Part shown: positions 17,349 through 25,956 of the stretch, one piece after another
How positions within the stretch are numbered: the first letter of the stretch is position 1
How the letters are laid out: each line of letters opens with the position of its first letter
Translations under genes and position numbers: made by a program
From: an uncultured Thermomicrobiales bacterium
Lineage (GTDB): Bacteria > Chloroflexota > Chloroflexia > Thermomicrobiales > UBA6265
Direction of reading: 5' to 3'
Assembly: GCA_902806335.1 (NCBI GenBank)
Contig: CADCWG010000068.1
Span: 1 to 64,000 of the forward strand
Length of the DNA stretch: 64,000 bases
The notes under the pieces: generated by a model
The model's database searches: none
Seen by the model: only the letters and a program-made list of their open reading frames with translations
Told to the model about the DNA's origin: nothing

Positions 17349-17510
17349 CTAGCCCGCGACGAGGCTGGCGCCGCAGTGCGGACAGACGATGTCGTCCACG
17401 CGGACCGGCTTACCGCACATGGCGCAGACTGGGTCTTTGTCGGCGGGGAGGCCCGTCGGCCCCGCGTATCCCTCGGTCCCGTGCTCCTGGCGCCTCGACT
17501 CGACCGGCAT
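17349..17510 (-). CDS. Zinc-ribbon small protein (53 aa)
   Basis: A short gene read directly from the minus strand. After an acidic Gly/Pro linker it encodes DKDPVCAMCGKPVRVDDIVC and then PHCGASLVAG, giving two CxxC pairs (VCAMCG and VCPHCG) separated by about 14 residues, the classic small zinc ribbon. ATG 17510 has GGAGG eight bases upstream, supporting real expression. Such proteins are usually nucleic-acid- or protein-binding accessory factors; no specific role can be named. It lies in tandem with the ABM-like gene. Confidence 0.75.
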   Translation of the reverse strand: MPVESRRQEHGTEGYAGPTGLPADKDPVCAMCGKPVRVDDIVCPHCGASLVAG

Positions 17511-18026
17511 GATCACGTCCTCCGCTTGTCCTCGCCGCCCACCAGACCGCGCGCTGGTGGGCCGTTGGGCGAGCGCGTCCCCGCCGCTGTCGAACTCCTC
17601 ACGACCCGCGCCCGATGGCGCCGACCCGGCGCGTCATAGCTCGCTGGCACCGGCCCGGTCGCTCGGCGGTGTGCCCCGGCGCTCCTGGCCGGTGCGGCGC
17701 CGCCACCCCGTGCCGTCGGGCCGCTGCCTGGGGGGCTCTCGACGTCCAGCCCGCCGGTGCGCGGCCCGGCCGTCGGACAGCGGGCCCCGGCGGGCCTGAC
17801 GTCGAGAGCCCGGTCCGTGCCGGCCAGACCAGGACCTGAGGCAAGGCGGTCGCGAGCGAGAGCGATCACGCGCGGGCGAGCCACCGTTGCCTCCTGGCCT
17901 TGGCCTATCCTGGGGCGAGACCCGGGCCGCGCGTTGGCCCGGTGGTGGGTTGCCAGCGCGGGGCGTGCACGGGCGGTGCCAGCCCGTGGCGGTCCAATCT
18001 CGCGCGAGCGCAGAAGGGGGCGGTCG
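17511..18026. other. Divergent gap with long inverted repeat
   Basis: About 515 bases between the minus-strand zinc-ribbon gene and the plus-strand DUF296 gene. It contains a 79-base imperfect hairpin (17733-17811) and no convincing coding frame. Promoters for both flanking units should lie here; none stands out strongly. Confidence 0.5.
17733..17811. repeat. 79-bp imperfect inverted repeat
   Basis: Left arm GGGCTCTCGACGTC (17733-17746) pairs perfectly with 17798-17811. After a three-base mismatch CCCGCCGG (17750-17757) pairs with 17787-17794. The stem is at least 22 pairs with a loop of about 29 bases that is itself GC-rich. Confidence 0.75.
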
Positions 18027-18446
18027 ATGCACGCGGAAACGGCGCGATTCGGGCGGATGTGGTGCCTCCGGCTCGACCCCGGGGAGGACCTGCTGGACAG
18101 GTTGCGCCGGGCGGCGGAGGAGCTCGGCGTCCGGGACGGGGCGTTCCTCGGCGGCGTCGGTTCGCTGGCGAGCTACCACGTGCACGTGGTCTCGAGCACG
18201 GATCTGCCGCCGACGAACGCCTTCATGCGGGGCGATGGGCCGTTCGACATCCTGGCCATCACCGGGCACGTGCTGGGTGGCCGGGTGCATGCGCACCTCA
18301 CGTTCTCCGACAGCGAGAAGGCGATGGGCGGGCACCTGGAGCCGGGCTGCCAGGTCCTCACGTTCGCGGTCGTGACGCTCGCCGAGCTGCTCGACACCGA
18401 CCTGGCGAGCTGGGATCGGGTCGGCGCGTTCGCCGACGTGCGCTGA
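18027..18446 (+). CDS. PPC/DUF296 domain protein
   Basis: 139 residues, a single PPC (DUF296) domain. It has the trimeric fold pattern of LDPGEDLLDRLRRAAEELGV, a GAFLGGVGSLASYHVHVV strand, ITGHVLGGRVHAHLTFSD, and a final strand. Plant relatives carry an AT-hook and bind DNA; bacterial stand-alone forms have conserved histidines (here YHVHV and HAHL) that probably bind a metal, and their function is unknown. ATG 18027 follows AGAAGGGGG. Longer frames upstream are shadows without domain content. Confidence 0.87.
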   Translation: MHAETARFGRMWCLRLDPGEDLLDRLRRAAEELGVRDGAFLGGVGSLASYHVHVVSSTDLPPTNAFMRGDGPFDILAITGHVLGGRVHAHLTFSDSEKAMGGHLEPGCQVLTFAVVTLAELLDTDLASWDRVGAFADVR

Positions 18447-18694
18447 GGACGGGGGTTCCGGTCGGCCCGCGTCGACCCGCGCGGGCCGCACGGACCACAC
18501 CGGCCGTGCCTCCCCAGGGCGCCTTCGGCCGTGGCCTGGCGGTGGCGCGCTCGTCTCCGGGGGCGAACGCTGCGACGGGAGTCTTCGGCCGTGGTCGCCC
18601 GAGCGGGCCGGTCGTCGGCAGGTCGTCGGGGGCGGTCGGCGGAGCGGCGGCAGAACCGGCGCGGACGCCGGGCTGCCGCCGCGACATACTCGGG

Positions 18695-20050
18695 TTAGCC
18701 GTTCCCGCCGACCGCTGTCAGCGCCTCGTCCAGCGTCTCGACGGCGCGGTCGAGCTCGGCGTCCGTGATCACCAGCGGTGGCTGGAAGCGGACGACGTTG
18801 GCAGCCGGACCGCCGACCCCGACGAGCACCCCCGCCTCCCGACAGTGGCGGCGAACCTGGGCCGCGGCGGCGGCGGCCGGCTCCTTCGTCTCCCGGTCGG
18901 TGACCAGCTCCACGCCGATCATCAGGCCGAGGCCGCGGACCTCACCGATCAGCGGGTGCCGGGTCGCCAGCTCCCGCAGCTGGGCCAGGGTGCGCTCGCC
19001 CTTGCGGGCGGCCTCCTCCGGCAGCCGCTCGTCGCGCATGACGTCGATGTTCGCGAGCGCGGCGGCACAGGAGACGGGGTTGCCGCCGAAGGTCGAGAGG
19101 TGCTCGCCCGGCCGCAGCGCGTCCGCGATCTCGGGCCGGGCGACGGTCGCGCTCAGCGGGAAGCCGTCGGCGATGCCCTTCGCGGCGACCAAGATGTCGG
19201 GCTCGACCCCGTAGTGGTCGACGGCGAACAGCGCGCCGGTGCGCCCGAACCCGCTCTGGACCTCGTCGGCGATGAACAGGATGCCGTGCCGGTCGAGGAC
19301 CTCCTTGACGCGGCGGAAGTAGGAGGCCGGCGGCACCAGGATCCCGCCCTCGCCCATCACCGGCTCGGCGATGAACGCGGCGACGTCGCCGCTGGACTGG
19401 TAGGCGACCGCCCACTCGACCAGCTCGGCGCAGCGCTCGGCGACGACCTCGGGGTCGTCCGTGCCGAACGGGTTGCGGTAGACGTAGGGGGCCGGGGCGA
19501 ACGCGATCCCGGGCAGGTACGGCCCGCCGCGGGTCTTGCGCCCCTTGTTGCCCGTGATCGAGAGGGTCCCGGCGGACCGACCGTGGAACGCGTGGGTGAG
19601 CGTGATGAACTCGTGGCGTCCCGTGTACGCCTTGGCAAGGCGCATCGCCGTCTCGATGCCTTCGGCTCCGGAGTTGCCGAAGAACGTCTTGCTCAGGTCG
19701 CCCGGCGTGATCTCCGCCAACCGCTCCGCGAGGTCCGCCACCACCGGGACGTGGTAGATGTAGGAGGCGGCGTGGACCACCTTCTCCATCTGCTCGCGGA
19801 CCGCGGCCAGCACCCGAGGGTGCCGATGGCCGGCGTTGACGACCGCGATCCCGGCGAAGCAGTCCAGGTAGGCGGTGCCGTCGGCGTCCCAGACCGTGAC
19901 CCCTTCCGCCCGGTCGACGACGACCGGCTCGACGGAGGCCACGAAGCTCGTGTTGACGAAGCGGCGGTACTTCTCGATCGTGGCGTCGTGGCCCCCACCC
20001 GGGGCGGTCGCCGTTCCGCCGGTCCGTGCCGCGGTCGCTGCGAGATCCAT
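18695..20050 (-). CDS. Class III aminotransferase (GABA/acetylornithine type)
   Basis: 451-residue PLP enzyme. It has GHRHPRVLAAVREQMEK early, the substrate/cofactor segment FFGNSGAEGIETAMRLAK, ITLTHAFHGRS, the Asp strand FIADEVQSGFGRTG, and PLP lysine K291 in ILVAAKGIADGFPLSA. It resembles 4-aminobutyrate aminotransferase (gabT), but 5-aminovalerate, ornithine and beta-alanine transaminases are alike in sequence. With P5C dehydrogenase in the same window it fits amino-acid catabolism. ATG 20050 follows GAGGGAAGGG. It converges on the DUF296 gene. Confidence 0.87.
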   Translation of the reverse strand: MDLAATAARTGGTATAPGGGHDATIEKYRRFVNTSFVASVEPVVVDRAEGVTVWDADGTAYLDCFAGIAVVNAGHRHPRVLAAVREQMEKVVHAASYIYHVPVVADLAERLAEITPGDLSKTFFGNSGAEGIETAMRLAKAYTGRHEFITLTHAFHGRSAGTLSITGNKGRKTRGGPYLPGIAFAPAPYVYRNPFGTDDPEVVAERCAELVEWAVAYQSSGDVAAFIAEPVMGEGGILVPPASYFRRVKEVLDRHGILFIADEVQSGFGRTGALFAVDHYGVEPDILVAAKGIADGFPLSATVARPEIADALRPGEHLSTFGGNPVSCAAALANIDVMRDERLPEEAARKGERTLAQLRELATRHPLIGEVRGLGLMIGVELVTDRETKEPAAAAAAQVRRHCREAGVLVGVGGPAANVVRFQPPLVITDAELDRAVETLDEALTAVGGNG

Positions 20051-20611
20051 CCCACACCCTTCCCTCTGCGCGTCGCGCCCAAGGCGGCGCGCCCGCACCA
20101 TCGAACGCGGGCATTCTCCCAGGCGCGGACACCGCGGGCTAGGCCCCGGTTCGTCCCACTCCTGTCCATCAGCGGCCGGGCGAGGTGGTCGACTCGGCCG
20201 CTGACCATGGCGGCGTGCGTCGGCGTGGGGTCGGGGGCCAGCCGATCAGGAAGCCGGGTCGCCTACGCGACTCGGTTGGGTAGCAGGTCCCCAGCGCCAT
20301 GACAGGGTCTCCCATCCGACGCGGAGGGTCGGCGTGGTGCGGCCGGCGTATCGCTTCGCGCCTGGTCGCAAGTCGCTGGGCCAGATGACGTGCTGTCCCG
20401 CCTGTCCCTGGCCCAACCGGCCTCCCCACCGCCGTCCGGGAGCAGGCGGGCCGATCCTCCTTGCCCGGCGGGCCGACGCGAGCGCGGCGCGGTAGAGTGC
20501 CGGCCGGTGAGCGGCGGGCGTTCCCCGGCGTCGGACCGTTCGGGCCCCCGTCGGGCCGGCGGGAGTCGGTGGCGCGTCTCGCCCCGTGGCGGCAGTGGGA
20601 GGCAGGCGACG
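20051..20611. other. Divergent non-coding gap
   Basis: About 560 bases between the minus-strand aminotransferase and the plus-strand M81 gene. It should hold both promoters. Frames read as Arg/Pro-rich noise. No repeat, RNA or strong promoter motif was recognised. Confidence 0.45.
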
Positions 20612-22120
20612 GTGCGGATCGTGACGGGCGGGATCGCTCAGGAGACCAACACGTTCCAGTGGCAGCCAACGACGCTGGAGGACTTCTCGCGGGCCGGATT
20701 CGGGACGCTGGCGCGTGGCCAGGAGATCCTCGACCTGGACGGGACCGGTACCGTCTACGGCGGCGCCGTGGGAGAGGCCAGGCGGCACGGCGTCGACCTC
20801 ATCCCCACGACCTACGGCGGCGTCATGCCGGGCGGTCGCGTGACCCGGGAAGCCTTCGACTCGATCCGCGACGAGATCCTCGCCGGGATCCGGAACGCGC
20901 TGCCGGTCGACGGCGTCCTGCTCGTCCTCCACGGCGCGATGGCACTCGAAGACCACGACGACGCCGAGGGGCTGCTCCTCGCCGCGGTGCGGGACGCGGT
21001 CGGACCGGACGTGCCGATCGTGGCGCCGCTTGACCTCCACACCAACCTCTCCAACGAGATGGTCGACCTCGCCGACGCGCTGGTCGGGTACAAGGAGTAT
21101 CCGCACGTCGACATGCCCGAGACCGGAGCCCAGGCGGTCCAGATCCTGGTCGCGATGCTCCAGGACCGGGCGCGGCCCGCGATGGCGCGCACGCGACTGC
21201 CCCTGGTCGCGCCGAACCAGTCGATGGTGACGACCTGGCAGTCGCCGCTGAAGACCGCGATCGACCGCGCCCGGGAACTGGAGCGGGAGCCGGGGGTGCT
21301 GGCGGCGACCGTGCTCGGCGGGTTCCCCTTCGCCGACGTGCCGTTCGCCGGCATCTCGACGATCGTCGTCACCGACGGCGACCCGGCCCGAGCCCGCCGG
21401 TACGCCGACGAGCTCGCCGCGATCTGCTGGGAGCGGCGGGACGACTTCACCATCCACCCGACCCCGGTTGCCGACGCGATCGCCGAGGCGATGGCCGCGC
21501 CGGAGGGGAGCGTCTACGTGCTGGCCGACATCGCGGACTCCGGCGCCAGCGGCACCGCCGGCGACGGCACGGTCGTCCTCCGCGGCCTGATCGAGGCGGG
21601 GGCCCGGTCGGCCGCCGTGGCCCAGGTCATGGACCGCGAGGCGGTCGAGGCGTGCGTTGCCGCCGGCGTGGGCAGCGAGGTCACCCTCACCGTCGGCGGC
21701 AAGCACGACGGCCTGCACGGCCCGCCGCTCGAGGTGACCGGGTCGGTCCGGCTGATCCACGAGGGGACGTTCACCATCGCCGGCCCGATGGGGTCGGGCA
21801 CGGTCGCCAGCCGTGGCCGAACGGTGGTGCTGGAGATCGGCGGTCCCGACCGGATCGAGCTGCAGCTGACCGAGCTGCGCGGCCACCCGCACGACCTCAA
21901 CTTCTTCCGCGCCTTCGGCATCGAGCCGACCCAGCGCCGGATCCTGGTCCTCAAGAGCGCCGCGCACTTCCGCGCCGCGTTCGAGCCGATCGCCACGAAG
22001 GTGGTCGAGGTCGACGCGCCGGGCATCAGCAGCCCGACGCTGACCTCGTTCCAGTACACGCGGCTGCGCCGCCCGATCTACCCGCTGGACCGCGACGCGC
22101 AATGGTCGCCCGAATCGTAG
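20612..22120 (+). CDS. M81 family metallopeptidase (MlrC-like)
   Basis: 502 residues. It is similar to MlrC, the zinc enzyme named from microcystin linear-peptide degradation and widespread in bacteria as an amide or peptide hydrolase of unknown substrate. Conserved parts are TGGIAQETNTF at the start, LLVLHGAMALEDHDDAEG, PLDLHTNLSNEMVDLADA with the metal-type DxH, and KEYPHVDMPETG; the C-terminal DUF1485-type domain begins near residue 300 (VYVLADIADSGASGTAGDGT). GTG 20612 is chosen for its GGAGG nine bases upstream. It probably acts in peptide scavenging with the C45-type enzyme next to it. Confidence 0.88.
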   Translation: MRIVTGGIAQETNTFQWQPTTLEDFSRAGFGTLARGQEILDLDGTGTVYGGAVGEARRHGVDLIPTTYGGVMPGGRVTREAFDSIRDEILAGIRNALPVDGVLLVLHGAMALEDHDDAEGLLLAAVRDAVGPDVPIVAPLDLHTNLSNEMVDLADALVGYKEYPHVDMPETGAQAVQILVAMLQDRARPAMARTRLPLVAPNQSMVTTWQSPLKTAIDRARELEREPGVLAATVLGGFPFADVPFAGISTIVVTDGDPARARRYADELAAICWERRDDFTIHPTPVADAIAEAMAAPEGSVYVLADIADSGASGTAGDGTVVLRGLIEAGARSAAVAQVMDREAVEACVAAGVGSEVTLTVGGKHDGLHGPPLEVTGSVRLIHEGTFTIAGPMGSGTVASRGRTVVLEIGGPDRIELQLTELRGHPHDLNFFRAFGIEPTQRRILVLKSAAHFRAAFEPIATKVVEVDAPGISSPTLTSFQYTRLRRPIYPLDRDAQWSPES

Positions 22121-22345
22121 GGATCGATCCGGTGGCCGAGCGGCAGCGCCGGCGAGGGCTCCGTAGCGTCCGGATCGGCAACGTGAGGCTGCCGGCTGTC
22201 CGCCGGCCGTCTCGGACGCCGGGCGAGACGGTACCGTCCCGACTCGGCGTCGACTCCCGGCGCTGCGATCGCCGCTTGGCAGTGAGGTCACAGGATCCGA
22301 CCCGAAGTAGTGCGCTCGCCCGTTCATCGGGGGTAGGAGGTCACC

Positions 22346-23446
22346 ATGGACGTCGCGAGTCCGGCAACCAGGACGCTGCCGGTGGTCGATGCCGCCGGGA
22401 CGCCGCGCGAGCGGGGACGGGCGCACGGTGAGGAGCTGCGTCCGCTCATCGGCGCGGGGATCGACCGGTGGGCGACCGACCTGGGCACGGCACACGGGTT
22501 GGACCCGGACGACTATCTCCGGGACTTCCTGGGCAGCACCGGGTATCTCGCCACGGCGGCGAGGTGGACGCCGGACCTGCTCGACGAGGTGCGAGGGATC
22601 GCCGAAGGGGCCCGCATGCCCTTTGAGCGGGTCGCCGCGTACAACCTGCTGGACGAGGAGTGGGCCTACGCCCGCTCGCGCCGAACGGGGACGTCGGCGC
22701 CCGGCTGCACGGTTGTCGGGCTCCGCCAGGCCGGCACCGGCATCCCCGTCCTCGCCCAGACGATGGACATCCCGTCGCTCCATGACGGAACCCAGGCGGT
22801 GCTCCGCCTGGCATCCGACCAGGGTCCGACGACGCTCGCCTTCACCTATGCCGGGATGATCGGCCTCAACGGCTGCAACGAGGAGGGCGTGGCGGTGGTC
22901 GTGAACAACCTGGCGATGCTCGCGTCGTCCACTCTCGGCCTGCCGGTCGCCTTTGTTGTTCGGGGCGTCCTCGGCTGCGCGACGCTCGCGGCGGCGGCGG
23001 CGTTCCTCCGCGGCGTGCCCCACGCGATCGGGCAGCACTACGCCATCGGCGCTCCGGACGGGTTCGTCAGCCTGGAGTGCTCGGCGAGCGGGGTGACCGA
23101 GGACGCGGCGGCGGGCGACCGCGTGCTGCACACCAACCACCCCCTCGTCAGCGCCGATCTCACCGGCGACCCGGAGCCGCTGTACGCCGGTTCGCGGACC
23201 CGGGAGCGGTACGCCTACCTGCGGGAGCACGGGCCAACGCTCGCCGACCGGGAGGCGGCGGAGCGGGCGCTGGCCGACACGTCCGTCCCGGTGAGCCTCG
23301 GGGCCGACCGGCGGTCGATGACGTTCGGGGCGATCAGCGTCGAGCTCACCGTCCCGCCGCGCCTGCGGGTCGCCCCGGGGCCTCCCCACCAGACCCCCTT
23401 CGTCGACGTGGGGTTCGCGGCGGGAAGCGCGGCGAGGGCCGCCTAG
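22346..23446 (+). CDS. C45 family autoproteolytic acyltransferase/hydrolase
   Basis: 366 residues, Ntn-hydrolase fold related to isopenicillin-N acyltransferase (peptidase C45). The predicted nucleophile is C121 in SAPGCTVVG, after which autocleavage would expose the N-terminal cysteine. Downstream are TMDIPSLHDGTQ, YAGMIGLNGCNEEGVAVVVNNL and HTNHPL, all family features. It hydrolyses or transfers amides of unknown type, possibly N-acyl amino acids or peptides. ATG 22346 follows GGGGGTAGGAGG. It is 225 bases after the M81 gene on the same strand. Confidence 0.87.
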   Translation: MDVASPATRTLPVVDAAGTPRERGRAHGEELRPLIGAGIDRWATDLGTAHGLDPDDYLRDFLGSTGYLATAARWTPDLLDEVRGIAEGARMPFERVAAYNLLDEEWAYARSRRTGTSAPGCTVVGLRQAGTGIPVLAQTMDIPSLHDGTQAVLRLASDQGPTTLAFTYAGMIGLNGCNEEGVAVVVNNLAMLASSTLGLPVAFVVRGVLGCATLAAAAAFLRGVPHAIGQHYAIGAPDGFVSLECSASGVTEDAAAGDRVLHTNHPLVSADLTGDPEPLYAGSRTRERYAYLREHGPTLADREAAERALADTSVPVSLGADRRSMTFGAISVELTVPPRLRVAPGPPHQTPFVDVGFAAGSAARAA

Positions 23447-23725
23447 CGCCCGGCGTCGGTCCGTCTCCTGACTGGCCGGATCGGTGTCGGGGTGAGTCGG
23501 CTGGCGTTTCGGTGCGGTGGAGAAGTCTGGACGGAGGAAGGTGGCCCCTGGCCGGCCCGCGGTTCGCCCGGCAGTGCCCCCCGGCCGGACACCGCCGTGC
23601 CCGATCGGCGTGAGCGGGGTTCGGCCCTTCCCTCCTGGATCGCCATCCGCTACCGTGGCGGGTGCGGGGCCAGCGCATCCGCGGGCGGCGCGGGGACGGT
23701 CCCGCGGTCGGACGGGAGCCAGGCG

Positions 23726-24130
23726 ATGGCAAAGACCTTCGCGCAGATGGTGGGAGAGGCCCAGGCCGAGGTGCCCGGGATCGGCGTCGAGGAGGCGCAG
23801 CGGCGGCTGCACGAGGATCCGAACACCCTGGTGGTCGACGTGCGCGACCTGGCGGTCCGCCGCACGTCCGGTATGGTCGAAGGCGCGGTCGCGGTCTCGT
23901 CCGGCATGCTCCCGATCCGTGCCGACACGGAACTGCCCGAGGACTGGCGGGATCCGCGCCTTCAGGACCGCGCGCGCCCGGTCATCACCGTCTGCGACGC
24001 GGGACCGATGTCGGCCCTGGCCGCCCAGACGCTCAAGGGCATGGGGTTCGAGAACGTCGCCTACCTGGAGGGCGGCACCCAGGCCTGGACGGACGCTGGT
24101 CTGCCAACGATGCCACCGCCTGACGCGTAG
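23726..24130 (+). CDS. Rhodanese-like domain protein
   Basis: 134 residues, a single rhodanese domain. After a helix (FAQMVGEAQAEVPGI) it has VEEAQRRLHEDPNTLVVDVRD, a central GMVEGAVAVSSGMLPIRAD and the active-site loop VCDAGPMSALAA with the persulfide cysteine C90. Sulfur transfer to thiol acceptors is likely. The loop C-D-A-G-P-M is typical of single-domain forms. It converges within 60 bases on a broken sulfurtransferase. Confidence 0.9.
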   Translation: MAKTFAQMVGEAQAEVPGIGVEEAQRRLHEDPNTLVVDVRDLAVRRTSGMVEGAVAVSSGMLPIRADTELPEDWRDPRLQDRARPVITVCDAGPMSALAAQTLKGMGFENVAYLEGGTQAWTDAGLPTMPPPDA

Positions 24131-24189
24131 CGCGTCCAGCGTCCCCGGGGGCAGTTCCCTTCGAGACGCGGGGCGCTTGGACCGCGTCG

Positions 24190-24600
24190 CTACTCCACGG
24201 GCGGCCCGGGCGTCTGCCCCCACTCCGCCCATGAGGCCTCGTAGAGGCGGACGTTCGGGTAGCCCAGCAGTTGGCTCGGCGCGAACCACGAGTGACTCGA
24301 TCGGCCGCCCACCGTGCAGCACGGAATGATCCCGCGGTCGGGATCGACGCCTCGCGCCCGATACGCGGCGCGCAGCTCCTCGCGCGCCCCGAAGGTCCCC
24401 CTCGTCGTTGACCGCGGTCTCCCAGGGGACGCGGACGGCGCCCGGGATGTGCCGTGCGCGCTGCCCCTCGCCAGGCCCGGCCCGGGCCGGAACAGTCCGC
24501 AGGCGTACTCATTCGATAGGCGGAGATCGAGGATCGACCGGCCGCGATCGCCGATCACCACGCAGACGTCGTCAAGGCCCGCTCGGTCGTCCCGGGGGAC
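24190..24600 (-). pseudogene. Broken thiosulfate sulfurtransferase (C-terminal domain remnant)
   Basis: The minus strand still encodes a recognisable C-terminal rhodanese domain but in pieces. ILDLRLSNEYACG is in the frame that ends at 24190. The middle RARHIPGAVRVPWETAVNDEG (about 24490-24401) lies in another frame. Then GTFGAREELRAAYRARG and the active-site region CCTVGGRSSHSWFAPSQLLG return to the first frame. One shift maps to a run of five C (plus strand 24397-24401), where four would restore reading; the compensating shift lies near 24485-24500. The N-terminal domain of the usual two-domain enzyme is missing. Either a decayed gene or an assembly error is possible. Confidence 0.75.
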
Positions 24601-24788
24601 GTGCCGACACCCGCGCGTCGATCCGGCTGGCTCCGCTGGCCGCGAGGGCGCGGTGGTCGTCCGCATGTCGTCCGGAACAAGTGCGGTCCCCACCGCGCCG
24701 GAGCGTCGGTCCGCCCCGGATTGTCCCGAGGCACGCTCACTCCCCCGCGCCGATGCCTGGGCGAGCGCCGACACCGTCCCGGCCTCGC

Positions 24789-25580
24789 TCACCGCGGCTG
24801 GAAGCCGCCGTCGACGTTGATGGTCTGGCCGGTGATGTAGGACGCATCCGGCGACGCCAGGAAGCTCACCAGCGCGGCGACGTCCTCCGGCTCGCCGTGC
24901 CGGCCGAGCGGGACGGCGGCGCGGGCCCGGTCGCGGACCGATTCGAACGAGAGCCCTTCGGCCTCGGCGCGGCGGCGGAGCGCCGCCCAGTGCAGCTCGG
25001 TCGCCATCTGGCCGGGGCTGACGCAGTTGACCCGGATGCCCGACGGGCCGAGCTCGCGCGCGAGCGCGTGGGTCAGCGCGACCACGCCGGCCTTGGAGGC
25101 GCCGTAGGCCCCGGAGCGAACCGGGGTGTCGTGGCCGAAGATCGACCCGACCGTCACGATCACACCCGAGCGCCGGGGGATCATCGCCCGCGCCGCCGCC
25201 CGGACCGAGAAGAAGACGCCTTCGAGGTTGACGGCGATGACCCGCCGGAACGCCTCGTCGCTCGTCTCCGCGAGCGGCGCGCCGCCGCCGATCCCCGCGT
25301 TCGCCACCATCAGGTCCAGCCGCCCGTGGTGTGCGACGGTCTCCGCGACGAGCCGATCCACCGCCGCCGAGTCGGCGACGTCGCAGACGGCGCCGCTCGC
25401 CTCTCCGCCGAGCGTCTCCGCGGCGGACCGCACCGACGGGTCGACGTCGGCGAGGACGACTCGCGCCCCGTCGGCGCTGAGACGCCGAGCGATCCCGAAA
25501 CCGAGGCCGCGGGCCGCCCCGGTGACGATCGCCACCGTGTCCGCGTGCCGTCCTGGTGGGTCCCACGCGGTCGCCGTCAC
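24789..25580 (-). CDS. SDR family NAD(P)-dependent oxidoreductase
   Basis: 263-residue classical short-chain dehydrogenase. It has cofactor motif TGAARGLG (residues 20-27), NAG at 94-96, catalytic S146, Y159 and K163 (YGASK), and the C-terminal YITGQTINVDGG. VLADVD after strand 2 suggests NAD preference. The substrate is unknown (FabG-like or sugar/steroid alcohols). Spacing to neighbours suggests a single-gene unit. Confidence 0.92.
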   Translation of the reverse strand: MTATAWDPPGRHADTVAIVTGAARGLGFGIARRLSADGARVVLADVDPSVRSAAETLGGEASGAVCDVADSAAVDRLVAETVAHHGRLDLMVANAGIGGGAPLAETSDEAFRRVIAVNLEGVFFSVRAAARAMIPRRSGVIVTVGSIFGHDTPVRSGAYGASKAGVVALTHALARELGPSGIRVNCVSPGQMATELHWAALRRRAEAEGLSFESVRDRARAAVPLGRHGEPEDVAALVSFLASPDASYITGQTINVDGGFQPR

Positions 25581-25956
25581 CTTCGCTTCCCGCTCCGCGT
25601 CGCGGACGAGAGCCAGGTTGTCCCGGCAAGGGTGGCGTACCGGACGCCCCTCTTCCCCCTGAGGGCCGCGGCTCGCGCGAGCGGTGGGAGACCGCGAACG
25701 CCGATCTTCGCGGACGGTCGCGTCAGGGCGATCACGCCCGTTGGGCCGTCGCGGCGGGAGAGGGCACGGCCGTCACGGTGGAACGCATCGGCGGCGGCTG
25801 CCTCGTCACGCCGTGACCGGGGCTGCGGGAGGGCCAGGTCGGCGACCGGTGCGCGCGGGATAGGCGCGGACACGCACGGCGCGCGTCTGCCGACGGGTTG
25901 GACGCACGCTGGGGGGGCGGTGGGCGAGGCCAGGCGGGCGCTCGTCCGACGGGCGG
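25581..25956. other. Non-coding gap, no recognised feature
   Basis: About 375 bases between the SDR and P1 peptidase genes, both on the minus strand. It is GC-rich with no conserved protein in any frame, no clear hairpin terminator and no RNA signature. Confidence 0.45.

Noticed and set aside
20246..24322. Very long minus-strand open frame of more than 1300 codons
   Set aside because: It is antisense to the M81, C45 and rhodanese genes, is Arg/Gly/Asp-rich and has no domain; a typical high-GC shadow frame.
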